Of a stretch of DNA of 64,000 nucleotides, positions 36,437 to 51,000 are shown in pieces. Origin of the DNA: Tetrahymena thermophila SB210 (lineage: Eukaryota > Ciliophora > Oligohymenophorea > Hymenostomatida > Tetrahymenidae); NCBI RefSeq assembly GCF_000189635.1, contig NW_002476261.1, forward strand, positions 186,001 to 250,000. The letters are read 5' to 3'. A program made the translations under genes and the position numbers. The first letter of the stretch is position 1; every line of letters begins with the position of its first letter. The notes beneath the pieces are model-generated. The model did not search any database, was not told the DNA's origin, and was given only the letters and a program-made list of their open reading frames with translations.

Positions 36437-39400
36437 ATGCTTAGCCAAGTACTAAAGAAAAATAGCTCATCTTATTTTAAAAAGGCTGCAGCAAGCGAGT
36501 AAGTAACTCCTTAAAGTAGAAGGTTTTCAAATTCACCTTCTCTTTAAGATCATGAAAATGGAGTTAATATATTAAGGCCTGTCTCATTAAAAAGTTAGTT
36601 TTCGAAAAGAAGCATAGATAAAGCAAACGCATTTAAATATTAAAGCAAACTTTACAAATAAAATTTAGAATCAACTGCCTCCTTTTTATCAGCAATCACA
36701 TTCGCATGGACAATAGAAATTTTAAAGACTGGTAGCAAGTGTATTAAATAGAGAAGAAATCTTGAACGTATTATTTTTTATTTTTCAAATTTTTTTCCAT
36801 AATTATTTAGATTAGTAGGAGTATATATTTAAGAGGGTTTAAAAGGTTTATCTATGAGTGGATAGCTAGATATAAATATTTAGTAGTTTTTCATTTAGCA
36901 ATTAATTTTAAGATATTTTTTATAAAAATTATTATAGCAAACGATTTATATGACTGCATAAGTGAGGAAACTCCTGAATTTGCTCACGAGTATATGAAAA
37001 AAAATTTTTTAAATTAGATGACAAAGCAAAGCAATATGTTTCTTTAGTCTAAAGTAGAACATATATAAAAAGTTACATAAACCAAAAAGGATAAGAGTTA
37101 TAAATAAGCAGATATGGCAAATGAAGAAAAATCATTAGCCAAATAAAAAATTTAAATAGATAATATGCTTTATAATATCATTAAACAAATGTGCTTAAAG
37201 GAATATATCGCTGCAACACTACTTTCTCTATTAGGAAACCTCTGTTAAGTATTTTTTAATATAAATTTTATTTAAATATGATGACATTATATAATAATAT
37301 TTTCTGAGCTTTTACTTATCTTTTTAGTGATTGTTTAAAATTTTAATTTAATAATTTATTTATTTAAGATTCAGCTACCTGAATTGTTTAAATCCGTATT
37401 TAAAAAATACTAAAATTCATCTTTATTTTTTATAAATATCTTAGTTTGTTGGACCTATTGTGCTAAATTATATCATCAAATTTCTTAAAAATGAAAATGA
37501 ACCTGCGTGGCATGGCTATGCTTATGCAACTATTATTTTTTTTGGATATCTTTTAAGAGTATTTTTCCTTCAACATTCTCTTCATCTTACAAACAGAGTA
37601 GGAATCAAAGTATTAAATAGTTTAAACACTTCAATATACAACAAAATATTAAAATTATCTGCTTCTTCTAAAAAATATTATGATTCCGGTAAATAATTCT
37701 TTTTTTATGTAAAAACAACGCAATCTATTTGAAGATTTAATAAATTTAAATGTTAAGCTAAAAAAATTAATTAAAAAAATTTATCTATATCATTAAGAAT
37801 TTTTTTTAGTAAAAATATTAACCAATTTAATTTACGTTAAATCAAAATATTAATTAATCTAGGCAAAACCATGAATTTAGTAACTGTAGACTCTTAGTCA
37901 ATATTTGGATATGTTATGATGGCATAAAATATGATAACTGGTCCAATAATCGTTTTAGTTGCTGTCGCATTCATTATATATGAGCTTGGAATCATTGGTT
38001 TGGCAACTCCATTCTTTTTCTTTTTGGGTGCCTATTTACAAAAAGTAGTAAATTCCAGGGCTTTTAAGCTCAGGAGGATAATACTTCAATGGACAGATAA
38101 GCGTTCTAAGCAATTAAATGAATTTTTTGAGAATATTAGAATAATTAAAGTAAATAAATTTGTCAGTAATTAAAGATATTTTTAATTAATTAGCAATTAT
38201 TTAAAAAAGTATTATGGTTGGGAGGAAATAATTAGTCAAAGAATTCAGGGTATAAGAAAAACTGAAACAGCTAATCTGATCTAAAATTAAATTATTAAGA
38301 CAGTAGTAGAAGTAATAATGAATTCAACTCCAATAGCTATTAGTTTATTTATTTTTGGTCTTTATGCTGGCCTTTATGGAGATATTGAATCTAACACTGC
38401 CTATACTATTATTAGTTTATTAAATTTACTTCTTAACCCTTTAAAGATGATTGTTATAGTTTTGCTTTTGTAACAAAATGCAACTACTTCTGCAGCTAGA
38501 ATAAATGAATTTCTCTCTGCAGAGGAATAAGAGTCAACAAGTGAAAGATTTGATTATGAAAACTTAGAGTTAGGTGAAATAAAAATATAAGAGGCCTCTT
38601 TTTCTTGGGATTCGTTGAAGTCAGCTGTTCATAATAGCATGAGTAAATTTAACAGAAGAATTGGATAAAAAAGCAATACAATTTAGCCAATAAATGCTAA
38701 TCAACCACAAATAATAAATAATAAAAATTAAAAGTAAAATTAAGTTTTCACAGCTGAATAAGTAATGCAATTAGAGTAAAAATAATTTTAGCTTAATGCA
38801 ATAGAGTAGTTTTTCTCTCGTGATTTAATGACTTTAAAAAATATCTCTCTTCAAATTTAATCAGGAGAAATAGTTGCCATTGTTGGTTAAGTAGCTTCTG
38901 GAAAAAGTAGTTTACTTCTAGCTATTTTAGGTGAAATGGTTAAAACTTCTGGAAGTTTAAAAATAAATGGATAAATAGCTTATATTCCTTAATCTGTAAT
39001 AATTAATACATTTAATTATAGTTATTTAATTAATTTATTAATCACTTATTAATTTTTGCATCAAATAGCCTTGGTTATAAAATTCTTCTCTTAGAGATAA
39101 TATCATATTTGGATAACCTTTTGATGAAGAAAGATATTTTAAAGTCATTGAAAAATGCCAGTTGACAGTTGATCTGCAAAATAAAGAAGTAAAACTATTT
39201 CGATTTATTTATTAAAAAATTGGCTAACTATTTACTCTTAAATAGGTTTTTCCTTTAGGTGATCTCACTGAAATAGGAGAAAGAGGAGTAAATTTATCTG
39301 GTGGATAAAAGCAAAGAATAGGTATAGCCCGTGCTGTGTATGCTAATGCTGATATATATCTTATCGATGACTGCTTAAGTGCTCTTGATGCTCATGTAGG

Positions 39401-42400
39401 CAAGTTGATTTTTTATGATATAATTTGTGGAGAATTAGAGGAAAAGACTGTCATTTTTGTAACTCATGCAATCCATTTTATAGAAGATATCGAAAAGAGT
39501 AAAATAAATCTTTAATATAAAAATAAATAAATAAAATAAATATATAAAATAAAATCTGAATTAAATCTTTTAAAAAAATTAGTTATTGTTTTAAAGGAAG
39601 GATAAATTGTTAATGTTGGTACACATGAATTTCTATAAAAAAACTGTTAAGAATATCAAAAATTAACATTAGTAAATGAAAAAGAAGTTAATCTAAGTGA
39701 TGAAAGTAGCAGTAACTCGAGCGGGTCTTACAGTGATGATTCAGATTCTGATTCTAGCTATGAAATAAGCCCCGAAGGTTCTGAAAAAAGCTTAGAGAAA
39801 GACGAAGAAAATAAAATTAAGAGCTCTGAAAGTGCAGAATCTGATTACTAACAAGAGAGAGTAAAATTTGAAAGGAAAGATAGGAAAGTAAGAGACTAAT
39901 TAGAAGATAATGCAGAACAAGTGCCAGACTGTAAGAAAACTTTTTTTAAAATATTCTTTATTTAATTTTCAGAAAATATTACTTATCTTTATTCTATATT
40001 CGCTTAAATTCCTTTTTTTTCGATTAATAAATTATTTTTTTAATAAAAAAAAGTTAATTATGTTGAATAAAAAGGAAGGATATAAAACTTTTAAAAATCA
40101 GCAAGTATTCTTTCAAAAAGAAATTCTAGATAGGTATCTAGATAGGCATCTAGGTAGATTTCAAGGTAGAATTCTAGATAAGGAAGTATTCTTAATAAAA
40201 CAATATAGTCTGAGAAAAAAAAGAGTAAATTCTCAATTAGAAGATCAGAAACTAGAAAAAGCATGTTCAACCTTTCTTACTTAGTAGAAGATAAATATTT
40301 TGAAGATAGTAAATAAAATTAACTCCAGCAAATTAATTAAATAAATAAATGAATTAATTTATTTTTTTAAACAAAAAGGTTCAATTCCTGCTTCAGTTTA
40401 TAAAAGATATGTAATTTCAGGTGGTAAATGTGCTACATTCAATATGTTTATGAGTTTTCTACTCTCTTAGGCGTTTAAAATTATTTCTGATTGGTAAATA
40501 TTTTATTTAATTCTATAAAGGTATTTATTTAACTAAATATTTTATTTTAATTAGGTGGATTGGCCAATGGAGTGGCAATTAATATCAGCAAACAAACTTA
40601 TTCTACATGATCATATACTTTATTTTTGGTTTTTTATAAGCCATATTTATCTACTTGAGGGGATATACATTTAGTTTATTCACTACAAACAGTTCAAACG
40701 TTTTTTAATCTCGTTTACTTAATAGGTTGCTACATACTCCATAATGGTGGTATGATGTAACACCAATAGGTAAAATAATAGCTAGAACAACAAAAGATCA
40801 AGATGATTTAGATAGGTAAAATATTGTTTTACTTTTATAGATGGTTAAATTTGAGTATTTTTTCTCATCAAATAGCACTCTTCCTTGGAATATGAAGTTT
40901 GCTCTTACTAATATATTCTAATTAGTTACAGTTATCGTTACAATCGGAATTATATTTCCTCACTTCATTGCACTAGGTGCAATTTGCTTTTATGTTTACT
41001 TCATAATAATTAAGTAAATAAATTAATCATATTTTGTTCGTTTGTAAATTAATTAATTTTTAATAATCAAAGGTTTTATTTAATTACTTCAAGAGAAATC
41101 AAAAAAATAGAAGCAAGCACTCGTGGTCCTGTTATTTCGCACTTTTAAGAAACAACAAATGGAATATTTATAATTAGAGCCTTTAAAAAACAAGAAGATT
41201 TTATGAATAAAATGCTTTCAAAGTACTAAATATTTTTCACAATTTTATTTTAAATATTTATATTTATATTTTTTAAATTAAAAATATTAATTAGATAGAG
41301 AGATTATATTGTTAGTTTTGTAAATTAAAATTAATGCAATAGATGGGTATCTGTTGTAACTGATTTGATGGGACTTTTTATTGTTTCAGTCTGTGCATAT
41401 TTTAGTGTACTCAGCAAAACTTTTAATATCGTTTCGAATGTTTCACTCATAGGATTAGCCCTCTCTTCCAGTTTTTAAATTTCCTAAATTATCAGCTTTA
41501 CACTTAAATTGTTAGCTGATACAGAATCTAATATGAACGCTTTAGTGAGAATGATATAACTGATAGACACTAATCCATAAGAAAGTAGCTGGGATGATTG
41601 CAAAGCTCCTGAAAATTGGCCAAAACAGGGTGAGATTGTATTTGATAATGTCTCATTAAAATACAGATAAGAGCTTCCTCAAGTCATTAACAATCTCAGC
41701 TTTAAAATAGAGAAAAACCAAAAGATAGGTTAGCTTTTCATTTATTTAAATCACAAAAAAATCATTTTGATTAAAAATAAATAGGTGTTGTAGGAAGAAC
41801 TGGATGCGGAAAATCGACTTTAACTTTAGGTATATTGAGAATACTTGAGATTACGTTTGATTAAAATGTAAATTTTTATATGAGTTGTATGTTTTTTTCA
41901 ATAATTGTTTAATTAAAGAATGAAATAGGAAGAATAATCCTAGATGGCTAAGATATTCGTGAATTAGGTTTGCATGAATTAAGATAAAAAATTATGATTA
42001 TTCCTTAAGAGCCTGTACTATTTTCAGGCACTCTTAAAGAAAATGTTGACCCATTTAATCAGTATTCAGAAAAAGATGTAGTAGAAATATTAAAGAAAGT
42101 AAGTATATGGGATCAACTCGATTAAATATTAGAAAAGCAATAAGATAAAAAAGCATCAGTTATTTAGAAAAATAAACCAAATAAAATGAGTTAAATTGCA
42201 TCAGAAATTAAAGATGATCATATTAGTAAATTAAATTTAACCATAGAATCTGGTGGAACTAATTTTTCTTTGGGACAGCGTTAGCTAATTTGCATAGCAA
42301 GAGCTATAATAGTAAATTATTATTTAAATTAGAGATTTAAACTAATTAATTTTTACATTTTTGAAAAGAAAAAGCCAAAAATTCTATTGATGGATGAGGC

Positions 42401-43347
42401 TACAGCAAGCATTGACGAAATGACAGACTCTTTAATTTAAAACCTAATAAAGTAGGAGCTAAAAGATGTAAATTTATTTTATTTTTATTATTTTGTTATT
42501 TGAAACTATTCTTTCAATAAATAATACTTACAAAAATTAAATTTAAAATCAATTTAAATTTATTTTTGTTTATCAAAAAATATTTTCATAAATTAATATT
42601 TTTAACAAATAATCTAATTTTCCTTCATTTTAAAAAGCTTAAAATTATTATTAAATTCATTTAAATTGAATAAAATAAATTAATTTGCTTTCTATAATGT
42701 AAAAAGGCTACTGTTATCACTATAGCTCATAGATTAAAAACTATAATTCAATATGATAAAATTCTAGTTTTAGATAAAGGTACTTTGAAAGAATTTGATA
42801 CACCTTTGAATCTTATAAATAAGGAATAGAGTATTACAAATTGTTATTAAAAACTAATTTATTAATTTAACTATCTATTTTATAAAAATAATAAGGCTTT
42901 TTCAGAAATTTAGTGATGGAAAATGGCATGATTTTCTTAGAGGAAATGAAATAACTTGCAATTAAAAAAGAATAAGAGAGTAAAAATGCTGCTTCGGAAG
43001 AAAACAACTAAGTTGCTATAAATTATCCAACTGTTAACGAAATTTTAAACACATAAAGAACAGAGAGGGCTTTAAACTATACTTTCAGCTCAGAAGATTA
43101 TAAAACTAATTATAACCTTTTTAAGTAAGGTTAAACTAGTAGATTTATGAATGTATAAAATTCTTCAGCTATAAATATTCGTTCTAAAAGAATTTAACTC
43201 CCTTCTTTGCATGAAACATCTATTATGAAAACAAACAACAATGAAACAGCTGTTCCCTCAAATGAAGTCTAATCAAGTTAAATAATACAAGATTTAAACA
43301 TAACTCAAAACAAATAATAAACTAAATCTAACTTAGATTTTTAATGA
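36437..43347 (+). CDS. ABCC-type (MRP-like) full ABC transporter, copy A
   Basis: Nineteen exons: 36437-36767, 36938-37248, 37445-37688, 37863-38149, 38210-38995, 39069-39188, 39246-39498, 39583-39930, 40054-40308, 40379-40493, 40555-40815, 40876-41013, 41073-41222, 41295-41728, 41785-41867, 41919-42311, 42369-42467, 42707-42830, 42896-43347; about 1,727 aa. Order: TMD1, NBD1, linker, TMD2, NBD2, tail; no extra TMD0. NBD1 has Walker A GQVASGKSS near residue 617, signature LSGGQKQ, and Walker B ending [10 protein letters not shown], with Asp in place of the catalytic Glu. NBD2 has GRTGCGKST, signature NFSLGQRQL and [11 protein letters not shown]. This asymmetry is typical of ABCC pumps, which export conjugates and drugs. 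The linker after NBD1 is Ser/Asp/Glu-rich and carries five tandem RQxS units. The tail of about 130 residues is disordered. The 123-nt intron at 39931-40053 is a multiple of three and could be retained. It forms a tandem pair with copy B. Confidence 0.92.
40125..40184 (+). repeat. 12-bp coding minisatellite (five RQxS units)
   Basis: Five near-identical 12-mers of the type TCTAGATAGGNA encode Ser-Arg-Gln-x in copy A's linker (x is Val, Ala, Ile, Asn, Gly in turn), and the next codon is again Ser. The TAG/TAA codons are read as Gln. Each Arg-Gln-x-Ser fits a basophilic kinase site. Copy B has no such repeat. Confidence 0.85.
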
Positions 43348-45005
43348 ACATTACATTACATTAATCTTTTTCAAATAAAATATATTTAAAATTTAAACAA
43401 TTAAAACCAATAAATTATAATAAAAAATAAAATATTCAAATTTAAACACGAATTTTATTTAATAAACATTTTAGACTATTCTAAACTATTTAAACTGTAA
43501 TAAATATATTTTATAAAATTCTATTTATATTGCCTGCCACCTTACTTAAACTGTTATTATTTATTATAATACATTTTAACTTTATATTCTTTAAATTTAA
43601 AAAATATTAATTTTTTTTCCCATCGTTTCTTTAATTTGATAGGAAATGTAATAAAACTAGACAATTTTTTGAAATTTTTTAAATATAATAATAATAAGAA
43701 TGTCAATAAGCATAAATCTTCAATTGAAATAATTTTATTTTTTATAGTTTTAAAGCATGACAGACATAAATAAATGTCAAAATATTTATTGCTCAAAAAC
43801 AATATCTAAAAACAAATAACGATATTTTAAAATATATTAATTGTATATCCTCATTTATTTAAATAAATATTTAAATATATGTAGAGCCAGTTTAAAAATT
43901 ATAAAATGAATATATACATGAATCCAGAAATAAATTTTTAACATCTTAAATAATAAGAATTTAAAGCATATTAATTATTTTAATAGTCCTTCATTTTATA
44001 TTTATTTTATATTTATCTATTTTATTAGTTAAAAACTAATTTTATTGATTCATAATTTTTCTCTAAATCAATCTTATTAAACTTGTAAACTGAGTTATAA
44101 ATATAAAAATTTTTAATAAATTCTGATATCGCTAACTGAAGATAAGTAAATAAATAAATAATTGAATGATTATATTTAAATTGAATTGAATTTAAATTTA
44201 TTTACAAAATAAGTTTTTTATTTTTCCTTCTATAAATATAATTTTCATATTAGATTTGTTTGGAAACCAAATTAAAGTATTATAAAATGGTTTTAAGATA
44301 AATTATTGTACCTCTTCAGTAAAAAGATAAATTTCCAAATAGAAAAATCTTTTGGTAGAAAACTCTGAGAAAATAAAATGAAGAGAAAGCAATATTAAAA
44401 TCAGAAATTATCAGCTGATTTTACAAAAATTTATTCTTACATCAAATAATCTATAAAAATTCTTAAAATCTTCTTTTTTTTTAAATAAACAATTTTCTAA
44501 GGGCAAGTAAATTAGCGCATTCTAAAAATCTCTATTTTACAAAATAAATTCATGATAAAATTTAAAAAATTTATAAATAAAGGATTTTATAGAAGTAAAA
44601 TCATTTGTACCATCAATGCATATAGTCTAAATATATCTTTAAAGCACCATTATGAAAATAATTAAATTCATTAATTTGAAAATAATTAAATAACAAATTT
44701 TGTTTATATTTATTAATCTGTTATTCTTCTAGAAATTATATTTACAAATGTAAAATATGATTCTTAAAGTTTTCTTTTTTATAAAATTTTCGAATTATTC
44801 CAGAAAAAAGTTTAACATATATATATATTTTTGATCGCAAAATTAAAATAAAAGATAAACAATTTTACAAAAAAACAACAAACAAGTAATAGTTTCCTTC
44901 TTTTTAAATATAGATCACCATATTAAAAAGAAATTTATCCAAAAAACAATTTAGTTATTAATACAATCCATCATAAGAATTTCAATCTGCTAAAGTATTG
45001 CTCAA
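43348..45005. other. Intergenic between the two ABC transporter genes
   Basis: About 1.66 kb, AT-rich, with a TA run near 44817-44830. A short reading frame at 44287-44418 is listed separately. An apparent minus-strand frame around 43557-43802 has AT-driven composition and no Gln stop-reassigned codons, so it is not called. Confidence 0.5.
44287..44418 (+). CDS. Possible 43-aa small protein
   Basis: ATG at 44287 to TGA 44416-44418. The composition (MVLRQIIVPLQQKDKFPNRK, then Lys/Glu/Arg-rich) is unlike the surrounding AT-rich noise, and Gln is encoded by both CAG and TAA/TAG. It is too short to be sure, and no family is recognised. It could be a small gene or a lone exon. Confidence 0.25.
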
Positions 45006-48000
45006 ATGCAGGTTTAATAAGATACAGATGGCGTTAAGCCTCCTATTACTCATATCGCTATCGAAATGAAATAGAAGGAATCCATCAATAACAATGTGAA
45101 TAATGACTAACCTTAAAACCCCTAAAGCTTACATCATAAGAAATTTTAGTTTACATAGGAAGAATTAATAGCAAAAGGGAAAACAAAGTATCATGAAAAT
45201 AATGAGGTTAAAGCTGGATTTTTCTCATTTTTGACATTTTTCTGGACTTAAGGAATTATGTCTATGGGTGCAAAGCGTGAAAAGGAAAAGAAGTATTTGC
45301 AATGTAAAGAAATTACTTTTTGCATAAAATTATTTATTCATTAAACCGATATAATAATAAAAATATAGAGGATGACTTGTATGATTGTAGACCAAAAGAG
45401 CAGCCTCTTTTCGCATACAATTTTATGGAAGAGCATTTAATTTAACAAATAAGATCATTAGGAAGATAAGATCTACACGATGAAGCTGAACACGTAAAGA
45501 AGATGGCTGAAGAAAAACTGTTTAGAAGGTAAAATGGAGAGAAGGGAACCAAGCAATAAGAAAGACCTTACAAATAAAGAAAAATAGTAGAAAAAGTATT
45601 GAAAATTTTAGGTCTAAAGACATTTATCCTTGCTTGTGTTTTGGCTACAGTAGCTAATTTACTGCAGGTATAATTAAGATTGTTTTAGTCTACTTTCTAA
45701 AATTTAAGAATTTACTTGTAAATATGTCGCGAAATATTTTCAAAACAAAAAGATATGATCGATATTTGTTTTCCTTAAAAATAATAAAAATAATTCCACA
45801 ATTATTTTTTAGTTATATAAAGAAAAAATTGTTATAGTCAAAATGATTGCTTAAATTACTTATTTAACAATTAGTACTTCCTTAATTAATAAAAAAATAG
45901 AGGTTCAAAATAAATTAATTTGATTGGGTTAAGCCTAAATTTTTTTCTTTTAAATTAAATTATAATGAATGATTAGAAAATAGAGCAATCGATATTTATT
46001 TACCTCTACTTTTAATTTATAAAATTTATTTCTTTTATCTAATTAAATTCATTACAATTTACTCTTAATAAATATAGTTTTCTGGCCCACTTTTTCTTAA
46101 TGAAATTCTTAAATACATTTAATCATCTAGCGATGAACCTAAATGGCATGGATATTTATGGGCAAGTTTACTTACTGTTTGCTATCTACTTAGAACATTC
46201 ATTCTTTAACACTCTTTACACTTGATTAACTTCACTGGTTTGCAAGTTTTAAATGCCTTGAGCAGTTCGATTTACACAAAAATTATGAGAGTTTCTTCAT
46301 CCACCAGAAAATATTTTGACACAGGTAATAAAAAATTGCCATTTTTTAATTTTCAAATGCAAATTTTCAATTAATAATATTTTAGGAAAAACTATGAATT
46401 TAATTTCAGTTGATTCTCAAGCAGTATTCTAATTAATTATGTTGGGAACCTTCTTAGTTTCTTCCCCAATCATGGTTGTTGTAAGTATGGCCTTAATTAT
46501 TGTATAAATTGGCCCTATTGGTTTAGTTGCTCCTGTTTTCTTTGTTTTTGGAACATATCTTTAAAAGAAAATTAACGCCGCTGCATTTGCTTTAAGAAAA
46601 ATGCTACTCACTTTTACAGATAAGAGATCTAAATCTGTGAATGAATTTTTTGAAGGAATACGTATAATTAAGGTAAAATATAAATCATAATTTTTTATTT
46701 CTTTTATTGAATTTGCTTTCATAAAAAATTATTTAAATAATTTCAAACCAAGCAATTTTACATTCTTTGAAATTAGTTAATTAATTTAAATAAAATTAAA
46801 CCAATAAAAAATTTTGATAAATTAATTAACTATTTTTATAAATATTTCTCAGAAAATTCCTAAAATCATAAATTTATTGAATGTCAAATAATTGGCTTTA
46901 ATAATTTAATTAATTTTAAAACAATAAAGTATTACGCATGGGAAGACATGGTTAGCGAACGTATCTTCAATATTCGTTAAAATGAATTAAAAGGATTGAT
47001 GAAAAGTTAAATTTTAAAGAGTTTAATAGAAGTCACTATGAATGTTACTCCTCTTTTAATGAGTATCCTTATTTTTGGTTTGTATGCAGCTATCTATAGC
47101 GATTTCAATGCAGCAAAAGCATATACAGTTTTGAGTTTATTCAATTTACTACTTATACCTTTGAGAATGGTTACAATGGTGTTAATGATGTACTTAAATG
47201 CAAAGGCTTCTATGACTAGAATCGAATTCTACTTAATGAGTGAAGAAAGAGAAGAAGATGTTGTAATTAAAGACGACCCATCCTTATAAGTCGGAGAAAT
47301 TGAAATCAATAATGGAAATTTTGCTTGGGAATCAGTAACAGCTGCCATTCACAATGAGTAAGGCATGAAGTTTATGAGATAAGGTGGTCCACCTGGAGGC
47401 TAGAAAAAACCTACACCAGGCAATAATGAGAAACCTAAAGGCCCTGGTTCATATTAATAAAATGAAACATTAGCTACCCAAAATGATTAATTGATCCAAA
47501 AAGAAGAAGATTTCAATAAACTAACTCCACTTGAAGAGCTTTCTTTGAAAAATTTGAATATTCTTAAAAACATCAATCTTAAAGTAAAGTCCGGATAAAT
47601 GATGGCTATTGTTGGATAAGTAGCTGCTGGTAAATCCAGCTTACTTCTTGCAATTCTTGGTGAAATGAAAAAGAACACTGGTGAAGTCAAAGTAAAGGGA
47701 AAAATAGCTTACGTTCCTTAAACAGTAATTAAATTTTTCATAATTTGTAATATGTAAATTTTTTTTTTAAAACTAGGCTTGGTTATAAAATGCTACTTTG
47801 AGAGACAATATACTCTTCGGATAGCCTTGGGATGAAAAAAAATATAACGATGTTATTGATAGATGTTAATTGAGATCTGAAATAGAAAATGGTGAAGTAA
47901 TTAATTAATTAATTAATGTTTTATAATTAGCTTATTTTTCATTTTTTATCTAAACTCAACAATAGGTTCTTCCTGGTGGAGATATGACAGAAATCGGTGA

Positions 48001-51000
48001 AAGAGGTATAAACCTTTCTGGTGGTTAAAAGTAAAGAGTAGCTATAGCAAGAGCTCTATACTCTGATTCTGACATATTTATTATAGACGATTGCTTAAGT
48101 GCTCTAGATGCTCATGTCGGAAAGAATGTCTTTGATCTTGTTTTAAAAGGCGCCCTTAAAAATAAAACAGTTGTTTTTGTTACTCATGCTCTTCATTATA
48201 TGCCTGAAGTTGAAAGAAGTAAAATTTAAAATTAATTTACTAATTTATAAAATCAAAAATTTAATAATTTACTAAATGTTTCTAATTTAACTAACTAATT
48301 AATTAGTCATTGTAATGAAGGAGGGTGAGATCGTTGAAGATGGAACTCATGAATATTTAAAGAAAAATGGCTAAGAGTATATTAGACTAAATTAATTATA
48401 AGAAGAAAAGAAACAAGAAGAAGAGAAATCATAAAAAGAAAAGAGTAGAATATCTAATAAAGAAGATCTAGAAGTTGAAAATGATTAAGAAAATGACGAG
48501 AACAAGCTTGCCGAAGAAGAATAATCTATGAATCATGATCCAGATTTACCTTCAGGTAATTTAAAATTAATAAACTTAGAATTATCAATATTAATTTTAT
48601 TTTTTATATTTAGCCGAAAGAATAGAGCTAAAAAATAGATAATCAGAAGTTCTTAGTCAAACAAATAAGGTTAGAAGAAGAACTATGGAATCAAGAAATG
48701 AATCCGAATAATAAAAGAATGAAGAAAATAAATTAGAAATTAAGAAATAAGTTGGTAAAATTGTTTAAAAAGAAGAAAGAGCTACAGGTGCAGTACCAGG
48801 CTATGTATACAAAAAATACATTAATTTCTCAGGTCTTAAAAATACCTTGGTTATGATTACATGCTTTTGCTTAGCCCAAGCTTTTAAAATGGTTTCTGAT
48901 TGGTAAATTTATTTATTTATTCATTCATTCATTCATTTCTCACTAAAATTAAAATATTTTTCAATTTCATTTTTATCTAATTAATTAATTTTAGCTTTTG
49001 ACTTATTTATTTATTTATTTGTACAATTTTTAAATAGGTGGATTGGTTAATGGAGTTCAGATTCATATGAACTTAAAACTGGAGCTTATATCGGAATTTA
49101 TGCTATTTTAATTATATTCTCAGGTCTTTTCATTTTCCTGAGAGGTTATACATTTGGTATTTTCAGTTTAAAAAGCTCATAAAACTTTTAGCAATCTCTT
49201 CTGAGCAAACTTTTACACACTCCTCTTTGGTGGTTTGATATCACACCAACAGGTAGAATTGTTGCTAGAACAAGTAAAGATTAGGATGACTTAGATAGTA
49301 GTCTACCTTGGAATATGCAATTTGCAGTAACTAACATCATATAACTTATTGCTACTTGCATTATGATCGGCATTATTCTTCCCCTCTTCTTTATTGTTTT
49401 CTTTATTACTTTCTTCATATACGTCAGAATTATTGGGTAAATTTATTTTCGAAAGCAATTAATTAAATAAACAAACAAAAAAATATTATTAAAAATAAGA
49501 TATTACCTTATCACAGCTAGAGAAATTAAGAGATTAGAAGCCAACACAAGAGCTCCAGTTATCTCTCATTATTAAGAATCTATCAATGGACTTTATGTTA
49601 TTAGAGCCTTTGGCAAAGAAAAGGACTTCATTCAAAAAATGCTTCTAAAGTAACTTAAAAATTTATTTAGCTTTAAATATATTTATTAAAATTGTGAAAA
49701 AAAATATATAGTGAAAGAGATTATATTATCAGTTTTACAAATATGAACTACACTAATAGATGGATTTCTATTATTACAGAGATATTTGCTTTAGTCATAA
49801 TCAGTGGTACTGCATATTTCGGTGTTTTGAGTAAATAATTCAACTATTAAAGCAATGGTTCTTTGATTGGTTTAGCTCTTACATATAGTTTCTAAATTTC
49901 AGCTATTTTATCATTTACTCTTAAGCTTATTGCAGACACTGAAAGTGGCATGAATGCTGTCGTTAGAATGCTTTAATATATTGAAAAGAACCCACAAGAA
50001 AATGACTGGAGATCATAAAAACCTATTGAGAAATGGCCTCAATAAGGTCAATATTAGCTAGATAAAATCACCTATAAATATAGAGAAGAATTGCCCACAG
50101 TTATCAATGGTATTTCTTTTGACATCAAGAATAATGAAAAAATTGGTGTTGTTGGTAGAACTGGAAGTGGTAAATCTACTTTGACTTTAGGTTTGATGAG
50201 AATTCTTGAACTAATTCAAGACAATAATGTAAATAAATTGCATTGTTTTTTTCTAAACAAAATAATAAAATAAATCAATTTAAAACAAATAAATAGGGAT
50301 AACTTGGTAAAATTAGTTTAGATGGATAAAATATTAGAGATATTGGATTACATGATTTGAGAGAAAAAGTAACTATCATTCCTTAGGATCCTCTATTATT
50401 CAGTGGAACAATTAGATCAAATATCGATCCATATAAAAAATATACTGATTCGGAAATATGTGACGTTCTTTAAAAAGTGGAGATCTGGAATTAACTTGAC
50501 TCCATTCTTGAGAAATAGTTAGAAAAAGAAAGTAAAGAAAAGAAATAAGGTGGCTAACTTTCAAACAATCCTAACTACTAGATGGAGTAAATATAGAAGA
50601 AAAAATTAGAAATTGTTGTAGAAGGAGGAGGTTCAAACTTTTCTTTAGGACAAAGACAATTGATATGCATTGCAAGAGCTTTGATTGTAATTATTTATTT
50701 AAGTTTTTTTAAATTAAATTAATTATTTTACTTGAAAATAGAAAAAACCTAAAGTACTCTTGATGGATGAAGCTACTGCCAGTATTGATGAAATGACTGA
50801 TAGATTAATATAAAATATGATTAAAAAAGAGCTTACTTAAGTAAATAAATTATATTTTATAGAATTTAATTAATATATTTAATCTTTTTATTTAAATAGA
50901 CCACAGTAGTTACTATTGCACACAGACTGAAAACAATTATTCAATACGATAGAATAGTCGTTTTAGAACTTGGTAATTTGAAGGAAATAGAAACTCCATC

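Noticed and set aside
43557..43802. Minus-strand 81-codon frame
   Set aside because: Composition is AT-driven (Lys, Leu, Phe, Ile) with no reassigned Gln codons over 81 codons, unlike the real genes, and it lies in intergenic DNA.
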